Positions 41,191-53,103 of a stretch of DNA of 64,000 bases are shown here, piece after piece. The notes under the pieces are model-generated. The model was not told the origin of the DNA, made no database searches, and saw only the letters and a list, made by a program, of their open reading frames with translations. Within the stretch, counting starts at the first letter, position 1, and every line of letters starts with the position of its first letter. Position numbers and translations under genes: made by a program. Source of the DNA: Psococerastis gibbosa (taxonomy: Eukaryota; Arthropoda; Insecta; Psocodea; Psocidae); NCBI GenBank assembly GCA_963971405.1, contig OZ020484.1, positions 2,480,001 through 2,544,000 of the forward strand. Reading direction: 5' to 3'.

Positions 41191-43369
41191 ATGGACATCC
41201 CCCAGCAACTGGACAAGAATGTTCTAACAAATTCTGGATAAGATCGGTCAAAGTCGTTATCCAGTTTGCTCTTGACAGCTGTTTGCCTATCAAAACAGGA
41301 AGTGAACAGGTATAAAACCCAAAAAATGGAGATGACTATAAATCCCCGACGCATAAAAAAAACCTAACTGTATACCTGTTGCTCATAATATGTCCTGTCC
41401 TTTGTAATGAACAAGTTGTGGGTCGAGACTTGGAGCTCGTGATAAATAACAGCTCTGACGTAACTAGCCAAATATAGGAAAAATATTTGAAAACATGTTA
41501 GCTATAAGTTCATGGTGACTTTAGAATGAAATATTAATTAATAATGTGAGAAACGTGATAAACGTAATAAACGTGAGAAACTTGTTTTTGGAACTACTTC
41601 GACCTGACATGCTCAGTATCAGTTTTTTTTTTTTTTAAATCAAGGTTCAAAACTGTAGACACCTCCACTTCAATCAAGGTTTGCCAACGGCCTTATGAAG
41701 TTTAATCCATCAGAACAGAGCCTGTTCCAAACTACAGCAAACTTGGCAGTGTGCACATCGTTGACAGGGGAACATGGCACTTCGACGGCAAGGTGGTAGT
41801 GTGTTTATAGTTGTGCGAGTCTTTACACGCCATGCGATCGGAGACTTGTCGTAACTCAACACGGGTACATACCTACAGAGGCGACTCAATGTGTCAAACG
41901 GAGGCATTCTTAAAATTGTTTGCATGCGATTAACCTAAAAAAAAACAAGCATGGTGGGACATATGACTACCCGTCAGTCTAATTGCGTATCGAGACGAGT
42001 CCTGGTCCGAATTAATCGTGGGACTTTAATGTATTCCCTAAGTTGTTCGACGAACAGACCGACTGACATACATTTAACACAAAAACAATTTTTTATTTTA
42101 TTTCTGGGAACTCAAAGCGGGTAAATCCGTAAAAATCTCGAAACCGAAAATTTCAACCATCACAAAGCTGTCCTTACACTGACGTATAAGTAGGAAAGCA
42201 AACACTTGCCGCCAACGGCCTTACCATGTTGAATCCATTAGAGCAGAGCATGTTTCAAACTGCGGCAAACTTGGTAGTGTGCACAACCTCAAATGGTTCG
42301 GAATCCACTATAATCAGGAAGACTACCCTGTCAGTAAACTCCCCTTTCCTCCGAGGTGAAAGAGCCTACTCTTAGGGTGCCTCAAGTTAACAAACAGACA
42401 CACTCCCCCCGTCAGGCTGACATGGGTTGCTTAAAGCAGAAATGCCGAAAGCAGGCATTGGAAACAATAACTTGTCGCAGGGAATGTCCCATCTCCCCAA
42501 CTTGGAACTCTGCACCGGTGCGTGCAAGAGGTTCTTTGTCCTATCTCACACTGGAAGTCCTTGATCCTCACATTTGGATGTGAGGTGGCCATTTCGCATG
42601 CTAATCGGCAACCGGCGGCCTTGCTTCTGCTATTGATGGACTCCCAGGCATCAAGGACTATTCAAATGTCAATACATTTGAAAATTATGTGTCCGACCAT
42701 GTCAACAAATCTGTCAGTTGTCAAGGCTATTTATAGCCCAGACGGAATTCTCATCAAATACAAACAAATCAGACGAGTTGTGTCTCATCGAGAGCAAAAG
42801 GGACACCCCGATTACTAACGAAACTACCAACGACCTCCAGAACAGAGCTTGTGAACCAGTAGATGATGCAACATTGTACAAAACCGAGATGACTGGAGGA
42901 GTGTTCTCAAGGGATGTTGAGCCAGAAGAAGAGAAGAGAACAGAGCCTGTTCCAAACTGCAGCAAACTTGGTAGTGTCCACAGCGTTGGCAGGAGAGCAT
43001 TAGTTAATTTTGTCTTACTTTTTCTCATTTGCCCCCCCCCCCCTTATATAGGTCCCTGGTCACAGAGCAGTAAAGTTGTGATGGCTGGGTTTGTGACACA
43101 ACGCCTATGAAATAGGCAACCAGTTTTATTATTGTGGCAACATTTATTTGCCAGAGCCCCGGGCAACCGGTAGCGTCGTTGTTAGCGAAGAGAATGCCTA
43201 AATAACTGGGTCACCTCACAACATCTCCAAACTAGCCAAACATTTTGATCTTTAAATAACACATTATCGTATCTTCGGATCATTATGGTTGTTTTATGTG
43301 ATGAAAGATTTATGCATTGAAGACTATGTAGTTAAGGCTGTGCTTTGTATAGTCATTAGGCTAGGGGGC
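41191..43369. other. Repeat mosaic: family C, repeat A (minus), LINE scraps
   Basis: Family C pieces lie at about 41680-41790 and 42205-42480 (minus sense: CCAACGGCCTTACCATGTTG, AAAGCAGAAATGC). A minus-strand repeat-A end is at about 42070-42205. About 42840-42925 is the plus-strand form of the RTE C-terminal scrap seen reversed at 26300 and 46081, followed by another family C piece (42940-43000) and a C run near 43031. Open frames in this stretch are chance readings of these repeats. No gene seen. Confidence 0.5.
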
Positions 43370-44150
43370 ATTGATTATACAGTAGAAATCCGAGGTAATG
43401 TAGCCGTGTTCGGTCTGAAAGCTTACTTTCAAACGCTTCGCGGTCGACACTTTTAGTGACACTATACGAAAACTTCTAAGATCCGGTGTTAGCGCGCTAC
43501 TAAGCCTCCGAGATAAAATCTTAGTTTTGATCTGAAAGCGTACTTCCAAGAGCATCGTAAACATATCTTCAGTGACACTACGTAGACTTCTGAGATCAGT
43601 TGTTACTGAGCCTCCGAACACTGGAAATCCTTAGTATAGTAGCCTCCCAATCTATGTGGTAGGCTACAGCCTTAAAAGGCTACAATTGCTTCAATTTAAA
43701 CATAAACAGCTTAAAAAACTCAACCCATTACGTGTTTTGTGTTTTTTCGTAGTGCTTAAGTGAGTGCTTTCAATTTGTTATTTATAACTGCTGACATCAT
43801 ATTCTGGTTTGTTATAGATGTGCTTAGAGTATATGTTGAATACAATCATATTGATCTGAAAGAGTATCTCCTAGCGTTTCGTCAAAATCTTTGGAATACA
43901 TTTTCAGTGACACTACGTAGACTTCTATGATCAGTTGCTACCGAGCCTCCAAGATGCAATCTTAGTTTTGATCAGAATCATCGTAGACATCTTCACTGAC
44001 ACTACGAAGACTTCTAGTCTACGTACTGCCACTGGAGATTCAGACAGCAGATGAAACGCTTGGAAGAAGTCTTTCAGATCGAACTCGCCTGATCAGCCCG
44101 GATTCTACTAACCTCATCTGACTGTGAGACTGTCCCTATTTCCTTAAAGA
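43370..44150. repeat. Family R repeat cluster
   Basis: Two or three family R units follow each other: TCTGAAAGCTTACTTTCAAA, GCTTCGCGGTCGACACTTTT, CAGTGACACTACGTAGACTT, GCCTCCGAGATAAAATCTTA, repeated with variation near 43530, 43860 and 43975. The block ends GATCAGCCCGGATTCTACTA near 44105. Non-coding. Confidence 0.65.
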
Positions 44151-45239
44151 GTTTAATGGCCATGATCTGAAAAATGCCAATGATTTCTTCGGAAGGGGGT
44201 CAACACTTGGTGTACTTAACTTGATCGAATATATAAAAATAATGGTGCTTTTCAGCTAAATAAAACGTTCTGCTTTTTAATTTCTTTTTGTATTCATAGG
44301 TAACTGCTGACCTATAGCCCAACCAACTTTCCTAAGAATATGTTTAGGATTGATTTTTTTTTTCAAAATCTTTGGAGGTTTTTTTTTTGGGGGGGGGGGG
44401 CATTTTTGACTTAAGACACAATCGGAGGGGGGAATAACCTTGTAAATTAAAAAAAAAAATTATCTCATGAAATATCAATCCAACTGTCAAAAATATCGAG
44501 ACAAACAAAGAAATTTTTCTGACCATTTAGATAATATGATATGTATGATTTCTAACACAAATTGGCCACAATTATTGAGTGTCATTAGTACAAAAACCGA
44601 TAGGTGTGGTAGTCCCGGGGAAGCAGTTCAAGAACTTTGGCCAAAGGGTGTTAGTGAAGGCCACATGTCATGCATCGAAATTTAGATGAGCATTTTTGCT
44701 AATTTATCAGCTATTTTTGACGGCTCTACGATCGATATATCCTGTGAAAATTGACTTTGCAAAAAAACCAACTCCGATTTGCTTTTACTTACCCCCTCCC
44801 AAATGTTGCCCCTATACTGTAACATGTTAATTGAGAGTTAGTCCAATGACTAATTTTACACAATTATTTTTTAAAAGCGGAAAAAAAAATTAGCAGCAGA
44901 TGGCAACTGAAAGAACTCTGTATAATTTTTGATAACCTTCTAAAAGCTATATTTATGTATAAAAATTGACAGGATAATATTTACAGTTAATTACACACGC
45001 GTCTTCACGCACGAATGCTTCAAACAGTCTTCTCTCTAATAATGCAGTCTCGGCCATCATCTGCAACAAAACAAAATAAAAAATAAATAAACTTACTGAA
45101 TGGCCGCTTACATAAACAATGTCAAGGTATCAATGATCTGCTGGGCTTTATAGGGGAGCTAAAAGTTTCGGTCAGAATGCTGCATCAGTCCATACATGCC
45201 AGATTCACTCACATTAAACAACTCATTGTGAAAAAATTA
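44151..45239. other. Intergenic, AT-rich repeat debris
   Basis: 44510-44760 is the partner of 13741-13990 (GGTGTGGTAGTCCCGGGG; GACGGCTCTACGATCG). A G run sits at about 44390. Beyond 44760 nothing is recognised until repeat A starts at 45240. Confidence 0.45.
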
Positions 45240-45895
45240 ATAGGTTCACAAAAATCATACCTCGGGAACTTTATTTTTATTTTGGGCTAACTTAATTTTG
45301 GGGGTTTTATTTTCAAAAAACTCCAAAAAAACGTCTAAAAAAATTATTTCTCAAAAACGGCTCCAACGATTTCTTTTAAATTCACATACAGTATATTGTA
45401 GTCGTTATTAATGTTGATAAAATGCAGGGGGTCGCTTGCCTCTTGATAGTTTGCTTCTGGGGGTAAAAAAATAAAAATAACTAAATTTTAATGAAAAATA
45501 TATAAAAAATAATTTTTCTGCGAAACTTTTCTATCGATGATTTCTACCTTCAGGTACGTTTTAGAAGTTAAATTGAGTAACGAAACTGGACAGGTTGCTT
45601 TCCCAGAAAAGTATTTGGTTTTTTACAAAAAAATGTTTTTTTGAAAAAATTATAGATAATTCACGCTGAAATGCATTACGTGCCCTGCCAGTATTGCTGT
45701 GTGGTAATGTGTTGGTCTGAGCTATCTAGAATTTACCTCACCTCCAGTGACATCAGGTGAACAACCCCCCCCCCCCCTCCGAAATATCGGAAATTTAACC
45801 ATAGGAAAATTATTTACCATGAAATTACTCATCTTCTCTATCTACTAATTTTGAGAAATTGGAAAGTATGTTCGAGTAAACTCGGACCGGTTCTT
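45240..45895 (+). repeat. Repeat A copy, 5'-truncated
   Basis: Begins at AGGTTCACAAAAATCATACC and follows the reference copy to CTCGGACCGGTTCTTTA. It includes CGGCTCCAACGATTTC and a C run of about 12 in the position of the 21-C run of the reference copy. Confidence 0.88.
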
Positions 45896-46080
45896 TATTT
45901 TATTACGCAAAACTGTACAAAGAATTAAATTTTCACAATGAGTGAATGCAAGTTTTACAAAAAGTTACTAAGGAGACTATTATGTACCCATTAAACAATT
46001 CAAAATCTGTTAGATACCATGCTGCTAAACAGACGCAATTCGAACGAAGCCTAGATGCTGTATGTATGGTAAAGTATTTA

Positions 46081-46300
46081 TCACGTTTCTCCTTCTTTTG
46101 CTAACTCTTGATGGGCTTTGACCTTCTCAACAACACTCCTCCAATCAGCTGGGGTTTGTACGATGCTCCACCATCTACGGACTCCCAACTTGTGGAGGTT
46201 GCTTTCTAGTTCGTCCTTCTGTCGTGAACGCCCCCACAGTCTTCTTCCCAACATGCTGGCTTTGTACATTTTTTTCAGCTCTGACATTCTTACGACGTGC
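46081..46300 (-). pseudogene. RTE-like LINE ORF2 C-terminus
   Basis: The minus strand encodes MSELKKMYKASMLGRRLWGR, then LESNLHKLGVRRWWSIVQTP, DWRSVVEKVKAHQELAKEG and a stop. The pattern R-x-W-x-D-x2-E-x-D-L-x-x-L-G-V-x-x-W, then DR-x-x-WR-x-x-VE-x-x-K-x-H-x-x-L, marks the last part of RTE-class reverse-transcriptase proteins. It is open for 68 codons, the best preserved of the pieces at 26300, 42840, 46081 and 56070. Truncated upstream. Confidence 0.7.
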
Positions 46301-48030
46301 CCCAGCTATCTTAGACCCTGCGCTTTTACAAAACGTACTATATGTGTAGGGAAACTATGTGTTGGGAAAAGTACTTGCGCGGGTTAATTTTAAATGTAAG
46401 TTGGTAATGGTGGTTGTTCTGAAGCTTGGTATGCAAGAGGTTGGCACCAATGCTTGTTGAGAGAACGGAAGATGGAGGAAAAAGAAAGGGATTAAAGAAA
46501 TTAACAACGAGTCAAAATAATATGAAATATCCGATCAATCTTAAAGTATATGTTGTATATGGATAATAAATAAATACGATAGAAGAGCGTGGTTATACGT
46601 TTAATTAATAATAAAACCTTTACATTCAAGGTAAGAATATAATACTTTCTTAACACTATGTCTTATTTTATCACGTTTATCAGCATCATTATGCTCGTAA
46701 GTGCTGTGGGGAAATTTTGAAGTGCAAAACGTATTGGCAGCGCCGGGTCTGGGGCTCCTGGGCCGGAATAGTGTGGGGACCCTTTCCCGGGCAGAAAAGT
46801 CTTATACCCTTACATAAAAATTCCACTATCATTCATAAAATAGAGACTCAGGATGAAAAATAGAATAGAGTAATGCGATTTAATGCCACGGCACGTTCCA
46901 ATTTCCCGCCAAATATTCCAACAAGTGAATTTTTTTTTTAGTTTTTTAAATCAATTTCTATTTTGTATTTTGTGGGGCCCTCCTTGCCCCACAGCCAAAC
47001 CTGGCAGTGAGTATTGGGCTGTCGTGGAATGAACCTGATTGAATTCGAACTGTAAGCTACTTAGGAGGTCCTAAGCCCCCCCCCCCCTTCTCTTGAAGGT
47101 TAGGGTAGAATAGAAAAAAATTTTATTACATCACACAGCCGTAGCCCTTATGTGTATAAATATTACATAATGTAAAGCGAAAAAACAACAACAACAACAA
47201 AAATTCCTACTAGAGCATCAAAGCACCATCCAAGTCGGCGCAACAGTTTTTTTTTCGCAAACATAGTTAAGTAAATAAGCAAAACTAGCGCTAACTTTAC
47301 AAGCAATCAAACAGCTATATCCATCAGTATGTTTGAACGAATGTCACGCGACAGATTTTTAGGAATGACATGATAATAAGGGCATTATAATGATCATAAT
47401 AGGCGTAAAAATATTCCTAAAACCTAACTCAACATAGACTGAAGTACAACTCCACTTATAGCAACTCCGGTTATACAACAAATCACTTTCAGAAAAACGT
47501 GTGAAAAACTAGTGCAGAAGAAATACAGGCCACGAAAGAACATATCCAGATACCAATCAGGGGTAGAATTTAGGTGAACAACGAGTCATGACTACAAATA
47601 TTCAAAAACGCCTTCATCGTATCGGTGGAACCTTTCTGCCCTCTCTGCGACGCCCGGGAAAAAATGGACAGAAAACACCTTACGACGTGCCCGGCTCCAG
47701 TCAATAGCGCTAACTTAGAAGGCTTGCAATATGCAACCTAGGAGAACTGCTAACATGATTAAAAAGTAATGTATGTGGACTCGAACTGTGAACCTAAAGG
47801 ACATGAATCATAGTGGTTACCACGAGACCGGTCACATGGTACGGTAGTAGGTGGATTACTGCATTAAGTACACAATACTGCTTTCACATGGCAGCCGGCG
47901 ATGGTTATACAACCGGTGACGTAATTGAACTGCGGCCAACGAGTAGTATCACATCACATACACAATACACATGTTACGCTGCGCCAAACAAGTACAATAC
48001 AATTTAGAGGGAGACCTCTGTGTATCTCTA
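46301..48030. other. Intergenic, no gene
   Basis: AT-rich with a C run near 47080, an (AAC)n run at about 47185 and, on the minus strand near 47765-47830, another tRNA-like A/B box pair (GTCTCGTGGTAACC; AGTTCGAGTCC). The latter has no folding tRNA and is probably a SINE head of a different family. No exon signal found. Confidence 0.45.
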
Positions 48031-48418
48031 AGGCGCCCATTCCACTGACCGGCTAGGGCTATTTACAAAAACGGTGACGTGGTAGCAGACATTCAAGACT
48101 TAGGTGGCGTTTCCACCGACCTCGCATTGCAGAATGCAAATGACATTGACGGAAATTAGAATTTTTCTTTTTATAGAAATCTATTAAAATGTTTGTACTT
48201 AACATATCCCATGACGCCATTTTTTAATTTTAGTTTGTTTGTTTGTGATTTTACTGTATGATCATTGATCAATTTTAACTATGGCATAGAGGAAAATAAA
48301 CATTTCCGTCAATTCTGCAATGCGAGGTCGGTGGAAACGCCGCCTAAGTCTTGAATGTCTGCTACCACGTCACTGTTTTTGTAAATAGCCCTAGCCGGTT
48401 GATGGAATGGGCGCCTTA
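48031..48418. repeat. Foldback MITE family M2, copy 2 (reference)
   Basis: The ends are AGGCGCCCATTCCACTGACC and the reverse GGAATGGGCGCCT, with TA on each side (48029-48030 and 48417-48418 area). Arms of about 140 bp include GACGTGGTAGCAGACATTC and CACCGACCTCGCATTGCAG. The centre holds ATGATCATTGATCAATTTT. TA flanks point to a Tc1/mariner-type mover. Confidence 0.9.
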
Positions 48419-48583
48419 GGTCCGGTGTGAAAGGCAGATTCTGCGGCAACAGATACGCAGCAGATCTGTGGAATCATTGCAGCATATGAGTTGGTGAACA
48501 AAGATTCTACTGCAGCAGATCTTTGTCGATCTACTATGAAGGAAAAGGTTTGGCTAACATAGACAGATTCTACTGCAGTAGTA

Positions 48584-48827
48584 GAAGTAGAATCCGGGAT
48601 GATAGGCCGTGGTCGTCCTGAAAGCTTACTTCCAAGGGTTTCGTCAACATGTGCGGTCGACATCTTCAGACTCCCTGCACATCCCCTTGCCCAAACAGTT
48701 GCTGCTGAGCCTCCGAGATACAATCCCATTAGAAGTCTACGATAGATGTCGACCGCAGATGTTGACGAAACGCTTAGAAACCCGCTTTCAGAACGACCAT
48801 GGCCTATCATCCCGGATTCTACTGCTT
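48584..48827. repeat. Family R as a clean inverted repeat
   Basis: GAAGTAGAATCCGGGATGAT and GGCCGTGGTCGTCCTGAAAG at the left are matched by CTTTCAGAACGACCATGGCC and ATCATCCCGGATTCTACTGC at the right. The arms continue with GTCAACATGTGCGGTCGACATC and its complement. The arms are about 80 bp. This is the best copy for defining the family (others: 15200, 20085, 23460, 43370, and a short one joined to the LINE near 50775). Confidence 0.85.
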
Positions 48828-48916
48828 CATCATTCCTTGTGAAATAGTATTGTATTAATAAAACAAACAAAATGCGTTATGCGTTAGTCCAATTCACTTA
48901 AAACGCAAATGTAACC

Positions 48917-49215
48917 AATAAGGCACTATATACCCGGGTATTGTCATCCGCCATTTTTTATCCCATATTTCCTATATGCTAAGTATTGTAATTATTTTTA
49001 AGAAAAGTAAAAGATTAAAAAAAACGAAAACAAGTTTAGTATTTTTTTTATTAAACACTTCCCTAATTGGTAGAACGTTTTTTTATATAAAAAATAAATA
49101 AACAACGATAAATTTCTAATAATAAATAGGTAAACGCCCAATGCTTGGCTTATACGCCAGACTTATAATGGATAAAAAAATGGCGGATGACAATACCTGT
49201 CTAATATAGAGCCCT
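48917..49215. repeat. Foldback element, single copy noticed
   Basis: GGTATTGTCATCCGCCATTT and TTTTATCCCAT at the left pair with ATGGATAAAAAAATGGCGG and ATGACAATACC at the right. The interior is very AT-rich. No second copy was noticed. Confidence 0.8.
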
Positions 49216-50827
49216 AGTAACCAATAATGATTGAAAAACAACAACAACAACAACGGTGTTCTTGGAACTAGGCACAAGGTTCAATGGGGTATCATTATAC
49301 GTCCATAAAAAGCCAATAAAAAATGTAATTATAGGTTTCGAAATATGTAGGTTACTTTTTAAGACTGTTGACAACCATTGCGATTTAACCTTCTAAAATA
49401 GACTGGAACTTTCGCGGTTGAATTTCGGCAGGCAGTCAGGTCGAACAGCTAACATTGAGTGTAACCACGATAATACACAATGACAGGCAGTGACGCAACC
49501 ATGCCTGGTGGTAACGGTAACGCCGCTGGACCCTATCTCCTTCTTATAGTATCATAGCACCTATACAAAACATCCAATTGAGGTTACACAATAGTTTCTG
49601 ATTATAGCAGCGGATGACTTATACAATATCTCCTGTACCCAGGGCCTGGTTAAGAAATTTCCCCCTGTCTCCAACTTTGAGGGTTGAAGGACTTCAGGAG
49701 TAAGTGGAAGACGTAGACTACGAAGAAGAAGAAGTGCGCACAGTCCTGAAGAGCTGCCGAGTCTCCAGCCAGTGGGCTATGAAACCCAGTAGGTTACGAA
49801 GAGCACAAGCATTCATCCACCACGTGGAATCCCGTTGGCGCTAACACTGCCGTATGATTTAATAAACGAAGATTGGATATCTCAGATTAAATTGCACCAG
49901 CGCGGAACTAATATAAGATTGGTCATTTTTAATCATAATCATGTCAAAGCGTACACTGTATGAACAATACAGTAGTTCTGGCCTTGCTGATAATATACTA
50001 CATAGCTTATCATTGCATAGCGATAGGTACAATCACGCAGCGTGGGCACAGATATACAGTATAAGCCCTAATGTCATTGTATTAAAGACAATAATCTTAG
50101 TAGACACACATAACTGGTTGGAACATCCCAGTGATCTTACTCATGCGATGAATAATGCAACAAACATTGATATGCATAGCTACTGGTAATTAATGAAGAT
50201 AAAACTAAACTAAAGTTTTGTAAATATGCGAGTCTTCTTCTTCTTTAAATGCCCCTGCTATGGAAGGTTGACGATCATCATAGTAATGTCGACCTTGGAG
50301 ACTGCTGCTCTGAAAAAGGAAGTCGTGTTCTTGCCAAACCACTGTCTCAGGGGTTTCAACCGGGATGTTCTACTTCGGCCGGGAACCCTCAGTCCTAGTC
50401 CTCAGTTTAACCTGAATTCCCTTCAGTAAGGAAAACGTCTCGAGGAACAATGTACTAGCAATATTCAACATGGGGCAAAATGGAACACAAGGCATACGCA
50501 AAACGCTACGCAAAAAACGTGCACCAAAATAAGAAAGAAAAAGAAGAAACAATGCGGAAATTGTGAAACACAAGGGGTTTCTTGATAAAAAAAACAACAA
50601 CAAAGAAGAACATAACGTCAACTGGAAATCAAGTTGAGTTAGCAGCGAGCCACACATCGGCCAGACATCAATTTGAGTTGACAGCGAGCCAATCAGGGGC
50701 GAGGATGCCTCCACATCCCATCCTTCCTCATAGTATCAAATATATCAGTGCAAGCACATCTTTTTCGTGGTCCCACCGACGAAACACTTGGAAGTACGCT
50801 TTCAGAAATTCATCCTGCTGCTTCATA
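49216..50827. other. Intergenic, family D copy, no gene
   Basis: About 50230-50410 is family D: a (TTC)n edge, CGATCATCATAGTAATGTCG, ACCTTGGAGACTGCTGCTCT, CCAAACCACTGTCTCAGG. An 82-codon open frame at 49941-50189 matches no family and lies in AT-rich sequence. The end (50760-50827) is a piece of family R fused to the LINE that follows. Confidence 0.45.
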
Positions 50828-50938
50828 ATGCCGGCTAGTAAAGAACTGTTTTGGCAAACACGCATGGCAATCAAGAAATTGCGTTTCAAATTTGTGTGGG
50901 TGTCGAACGGGCAAATATACTTGAAAAAGGACGAGTGA
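50828..50938 (+). pseudogene. LINE ORF1 C-terminal (FP-type) fragment
   Basis: Reads MPASKELFWQTRMAIKKLRF, KFVWVSNGQIYLKKDE, then stop. The KFVW-x-x-NG-x-I-x-x-[RK]K-x-E pattern is typical of the C-terminal part of insect LINE ORF1 proteins with an FP domain. Downstream codons continue in another frame with VIPKQTPSG. Confidence 0.7.
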
Positions 50939-51076
50939 GTGAATAAAATTAACATTAAACAGTACGAAGACATTCCAACAGTCATACCCAAGCAAACACC
51001 ATCGGGTAACGTGAACCAATGTGCCAAGATCTTACACTACCAAGTACGCCAGTAGCTAGCTCCACGTCGACCATGT

Positions 51077-51304
51077 ATGCATAATTTCAATGTGCCTTAT
51101 TGCAATGCTAGATCCTTACGAATAAACTTTGATAAATTGAAATTATTATTACACTCTGATATCTGTAAAAACATCAGCTATGATCTAATAGTAGTCAGCG
51201 AGTCATGGATTGGTAAAAAAGAAATTGATATGTTCAAATTGCATGGGTACATAGGTATACTACAGGAAAGGACATGGGGTAGATCGGGTGGGGTTGCAGG
51301 GTGA
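51077..51304 (+). pseudogene. LINE endonuclease N-terminal fragment
   Basis: Encodes FNVPYCNARSLRINFDKL, then YDLIVVSESWIGKKEI, and a GGVA-like end before the stop. NARSL and ESW (the catalytic Glu region) are the first motifs of apurinic-type LINE endonucleases. The His/Asp motifs of the second half are missing. Confidence 0.8.
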
Positions 51305-52548
51305 ACTATTATTTAAAACTAATTGACTGGAGGGCAACCGGGCTATATAATATGAACGATGTAGATTTAGCTTATTCACTAGTAGAAAACGCAATAAAAC
51401 AATCAATGGAAAAATCCCTTGAAACGAAAACCATTACTAACAAGAACAGGAAAAGGAAAGAATGGATAAATCAGGATATTGTAAGCAGTTGCAACTTAAA
51501 AAACAAACTTTACAAACTCAAAGGCAAATATTCTTCAAGCCTAAAGCTAAGTAAAATAGTCCCCGTTTACAAAGACGGTGATGCAGCCAATGCCGAGAAC
51601 TATAGACCTATACATGTTCAACCTACACTAGGGAAGTTACTCGAATCATGTGTACAACTTCGAATACTAAAATATCTCGAAGCCATACAATTCCTTTGGC
51701 CAAACCAATTCGGATTTCGAGCTGGGCTTAGTACTGAAACCGCAGCCTTCGAGCTGACCAAGGCAATTGTAGAGGGGTTAGAAAATGGAGAAAAGGTTGC
51801 CACGGTCCAAATAGACTTAAGTGAATGCTTCGATATAATTAGCCATCGCATTGCAATACAAAAACTAGAATCCATAGGGATTAGGGGTTCTCTCCTAAAC
51901 TGGTTTCAATCATATTTTTTTTCTAAAAGGAGCCAAGTTGTACAAATATCTAGCCCAGAAGCTACGGAAATCAGCACCCCTCTTCCCATTGAACATGGCA
52001 TTTTTCAGGGTAGTGGCTTAGGTACATTAACTTACTTAATATTTTCCAATCAACTGTTTAATTAAAAAATTATAAGCTTTGCTGATGACATAGGAATTGT
52101 TATAAAGGCCCCAAATCAAAAAGAGCTGCAACACCAACTCCGGAATGATACAATTGTGGTTATGAACTGGATAGCTGAACACAAGTTAATCCCAAACCTC
52201 AACAAAACTAAAGTTATGTACTTAAATTACAAAACAAGAGACGACAATTACGACCCTTTAACTCACAGAGGCCATACAATCGAGGTAGTAAACGAATTAA
52301 CATACCTAGGCGTAACTATTGACTCAAAATTATCATGGGTACCCCACATAACCAAGCTGTATAAAAACTTGCGGAGTATCAACTATACGCTATATAACCT
52401 GATCCAATTCCTTCCACAAGCCGCCCTTATTAAGCTATACAAAGCCTGGTACCAGTACTATGCTATTGTATGGGGGTTTGGGGAGGTGCAGCCGCTACCC
52501 ATCTACAGCGCCTACGTACCACACAAAATTTCACAGTTAAAATCATAA
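51301..52548 (+). pseudogene. LINE reverse transcriptase, one internal stop
   Basis: The frame is open from 51301 with a single TAA at 52063-52065, then in frame to 52548. Motifs: LSKIVPVYKDGD and NYRPI (RT block 1), NQFGFRAGLSTETA, QIDLSECFDIISH (block A; the first catalytic Asp present), GIFQGSGLG (block B, altered from the usual G-x-PQGSxLGP), FADDIGIV (block C; catalytic DD, just after the stop), NLNKTKVMYLNY and LGVTIDSKLSW. Between KLKGKYSSS and LKLSKIV the connector of several hundred codons is deleted. After 52490 the C-terminal part continues in another frame. The reading frame is broken; not active. Confidence 0.9.
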
Positions 52549-52744
52549 CAAAAACTCCTATAATAACTCATTCAAACACAGTTTACAAAACACATAATTT
52601 ACTACCCTTACAACTTCTATACAAAAAACATAATAATTATACTCCTATTTTGCCATAAATACATTGCACTTCATACTACACCTCTCAAACCCTTACACTC
52701 AGCTGCCACTAGGTCCACAGCGTATCAAGTACTGCCACTCCCTA

Positions 52745-53103
52745 AAGGCACCCATTCCACCGACCGGCTAGGGCTATTTACAAAAACAGTGACGTGGTAG
52801 CAGACATTCAAGACTTAGTCCACCGACCTCGCATTGCAGAATTGACGGAAATGTTTATTTTCCTCTACGCCATAGTTAAAATTGATCAATGATCATACAG
52901 TAAAATCAAACAAACTAAAATTAAAAAATGGTGTCATGGGATATGTTAAGTACAAACATTTTAATAGATTTCTATAAAAAGAAAAATTCTAATTTCCGTC
53001 AATGTCATTTGCATTCTGCAATGCGAGGTCGGTGGAAACGCCACCTAAGTCTTGAATGTCTGCTACCACGTCACCGTTTTTGTAAATAGCCCTAGCCGGT
53101 CGG
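52745..53103. repeat. Foldback MITE family M2, copy 3, right end cut
   Basis: AGGCACCCATTCCACCGACC to GCCCTAGCCGGT, where the last 15-20 bases of the right arm are missing and family R-like sequence (GCTGACGAAACGTTTACAG) follows. It directly adjoins the LINE remnant. Confidence 0.85.

Larger units (their letters stand above)
50828..52740 (+). mobile_element. Degraded non-LTR retrotransposon with ORF1, EN and RT remnants
   Basis: In order on the plus strand: the C-terminal end of an ORF1 protein, a piece of the endonuclease, then most of the reverse transcriptase with its C-terminal region. This order is that of Jockey/CR1-type LINEs. The 5' part is replaced by a family R fragment and the 3' end abuts an M2 foldback at 52745. 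Large internal deletions reduce it to 1.9 kb from the several kb of intact elements. Confidence 0.88.

Noticed and set aside
48391-48870. 159-codon minus-strand open frame
   Set aside because: It lies across an M2 end and a family R inverted repeat; the peptide mirrors repeat sequence and has no domain.
50370-50714. 114-codon minus-strand open frame
   Set aside because: Hydrophobic low-complexity peptide from AT-rich DNA beside family D; no similarity to any family I know.
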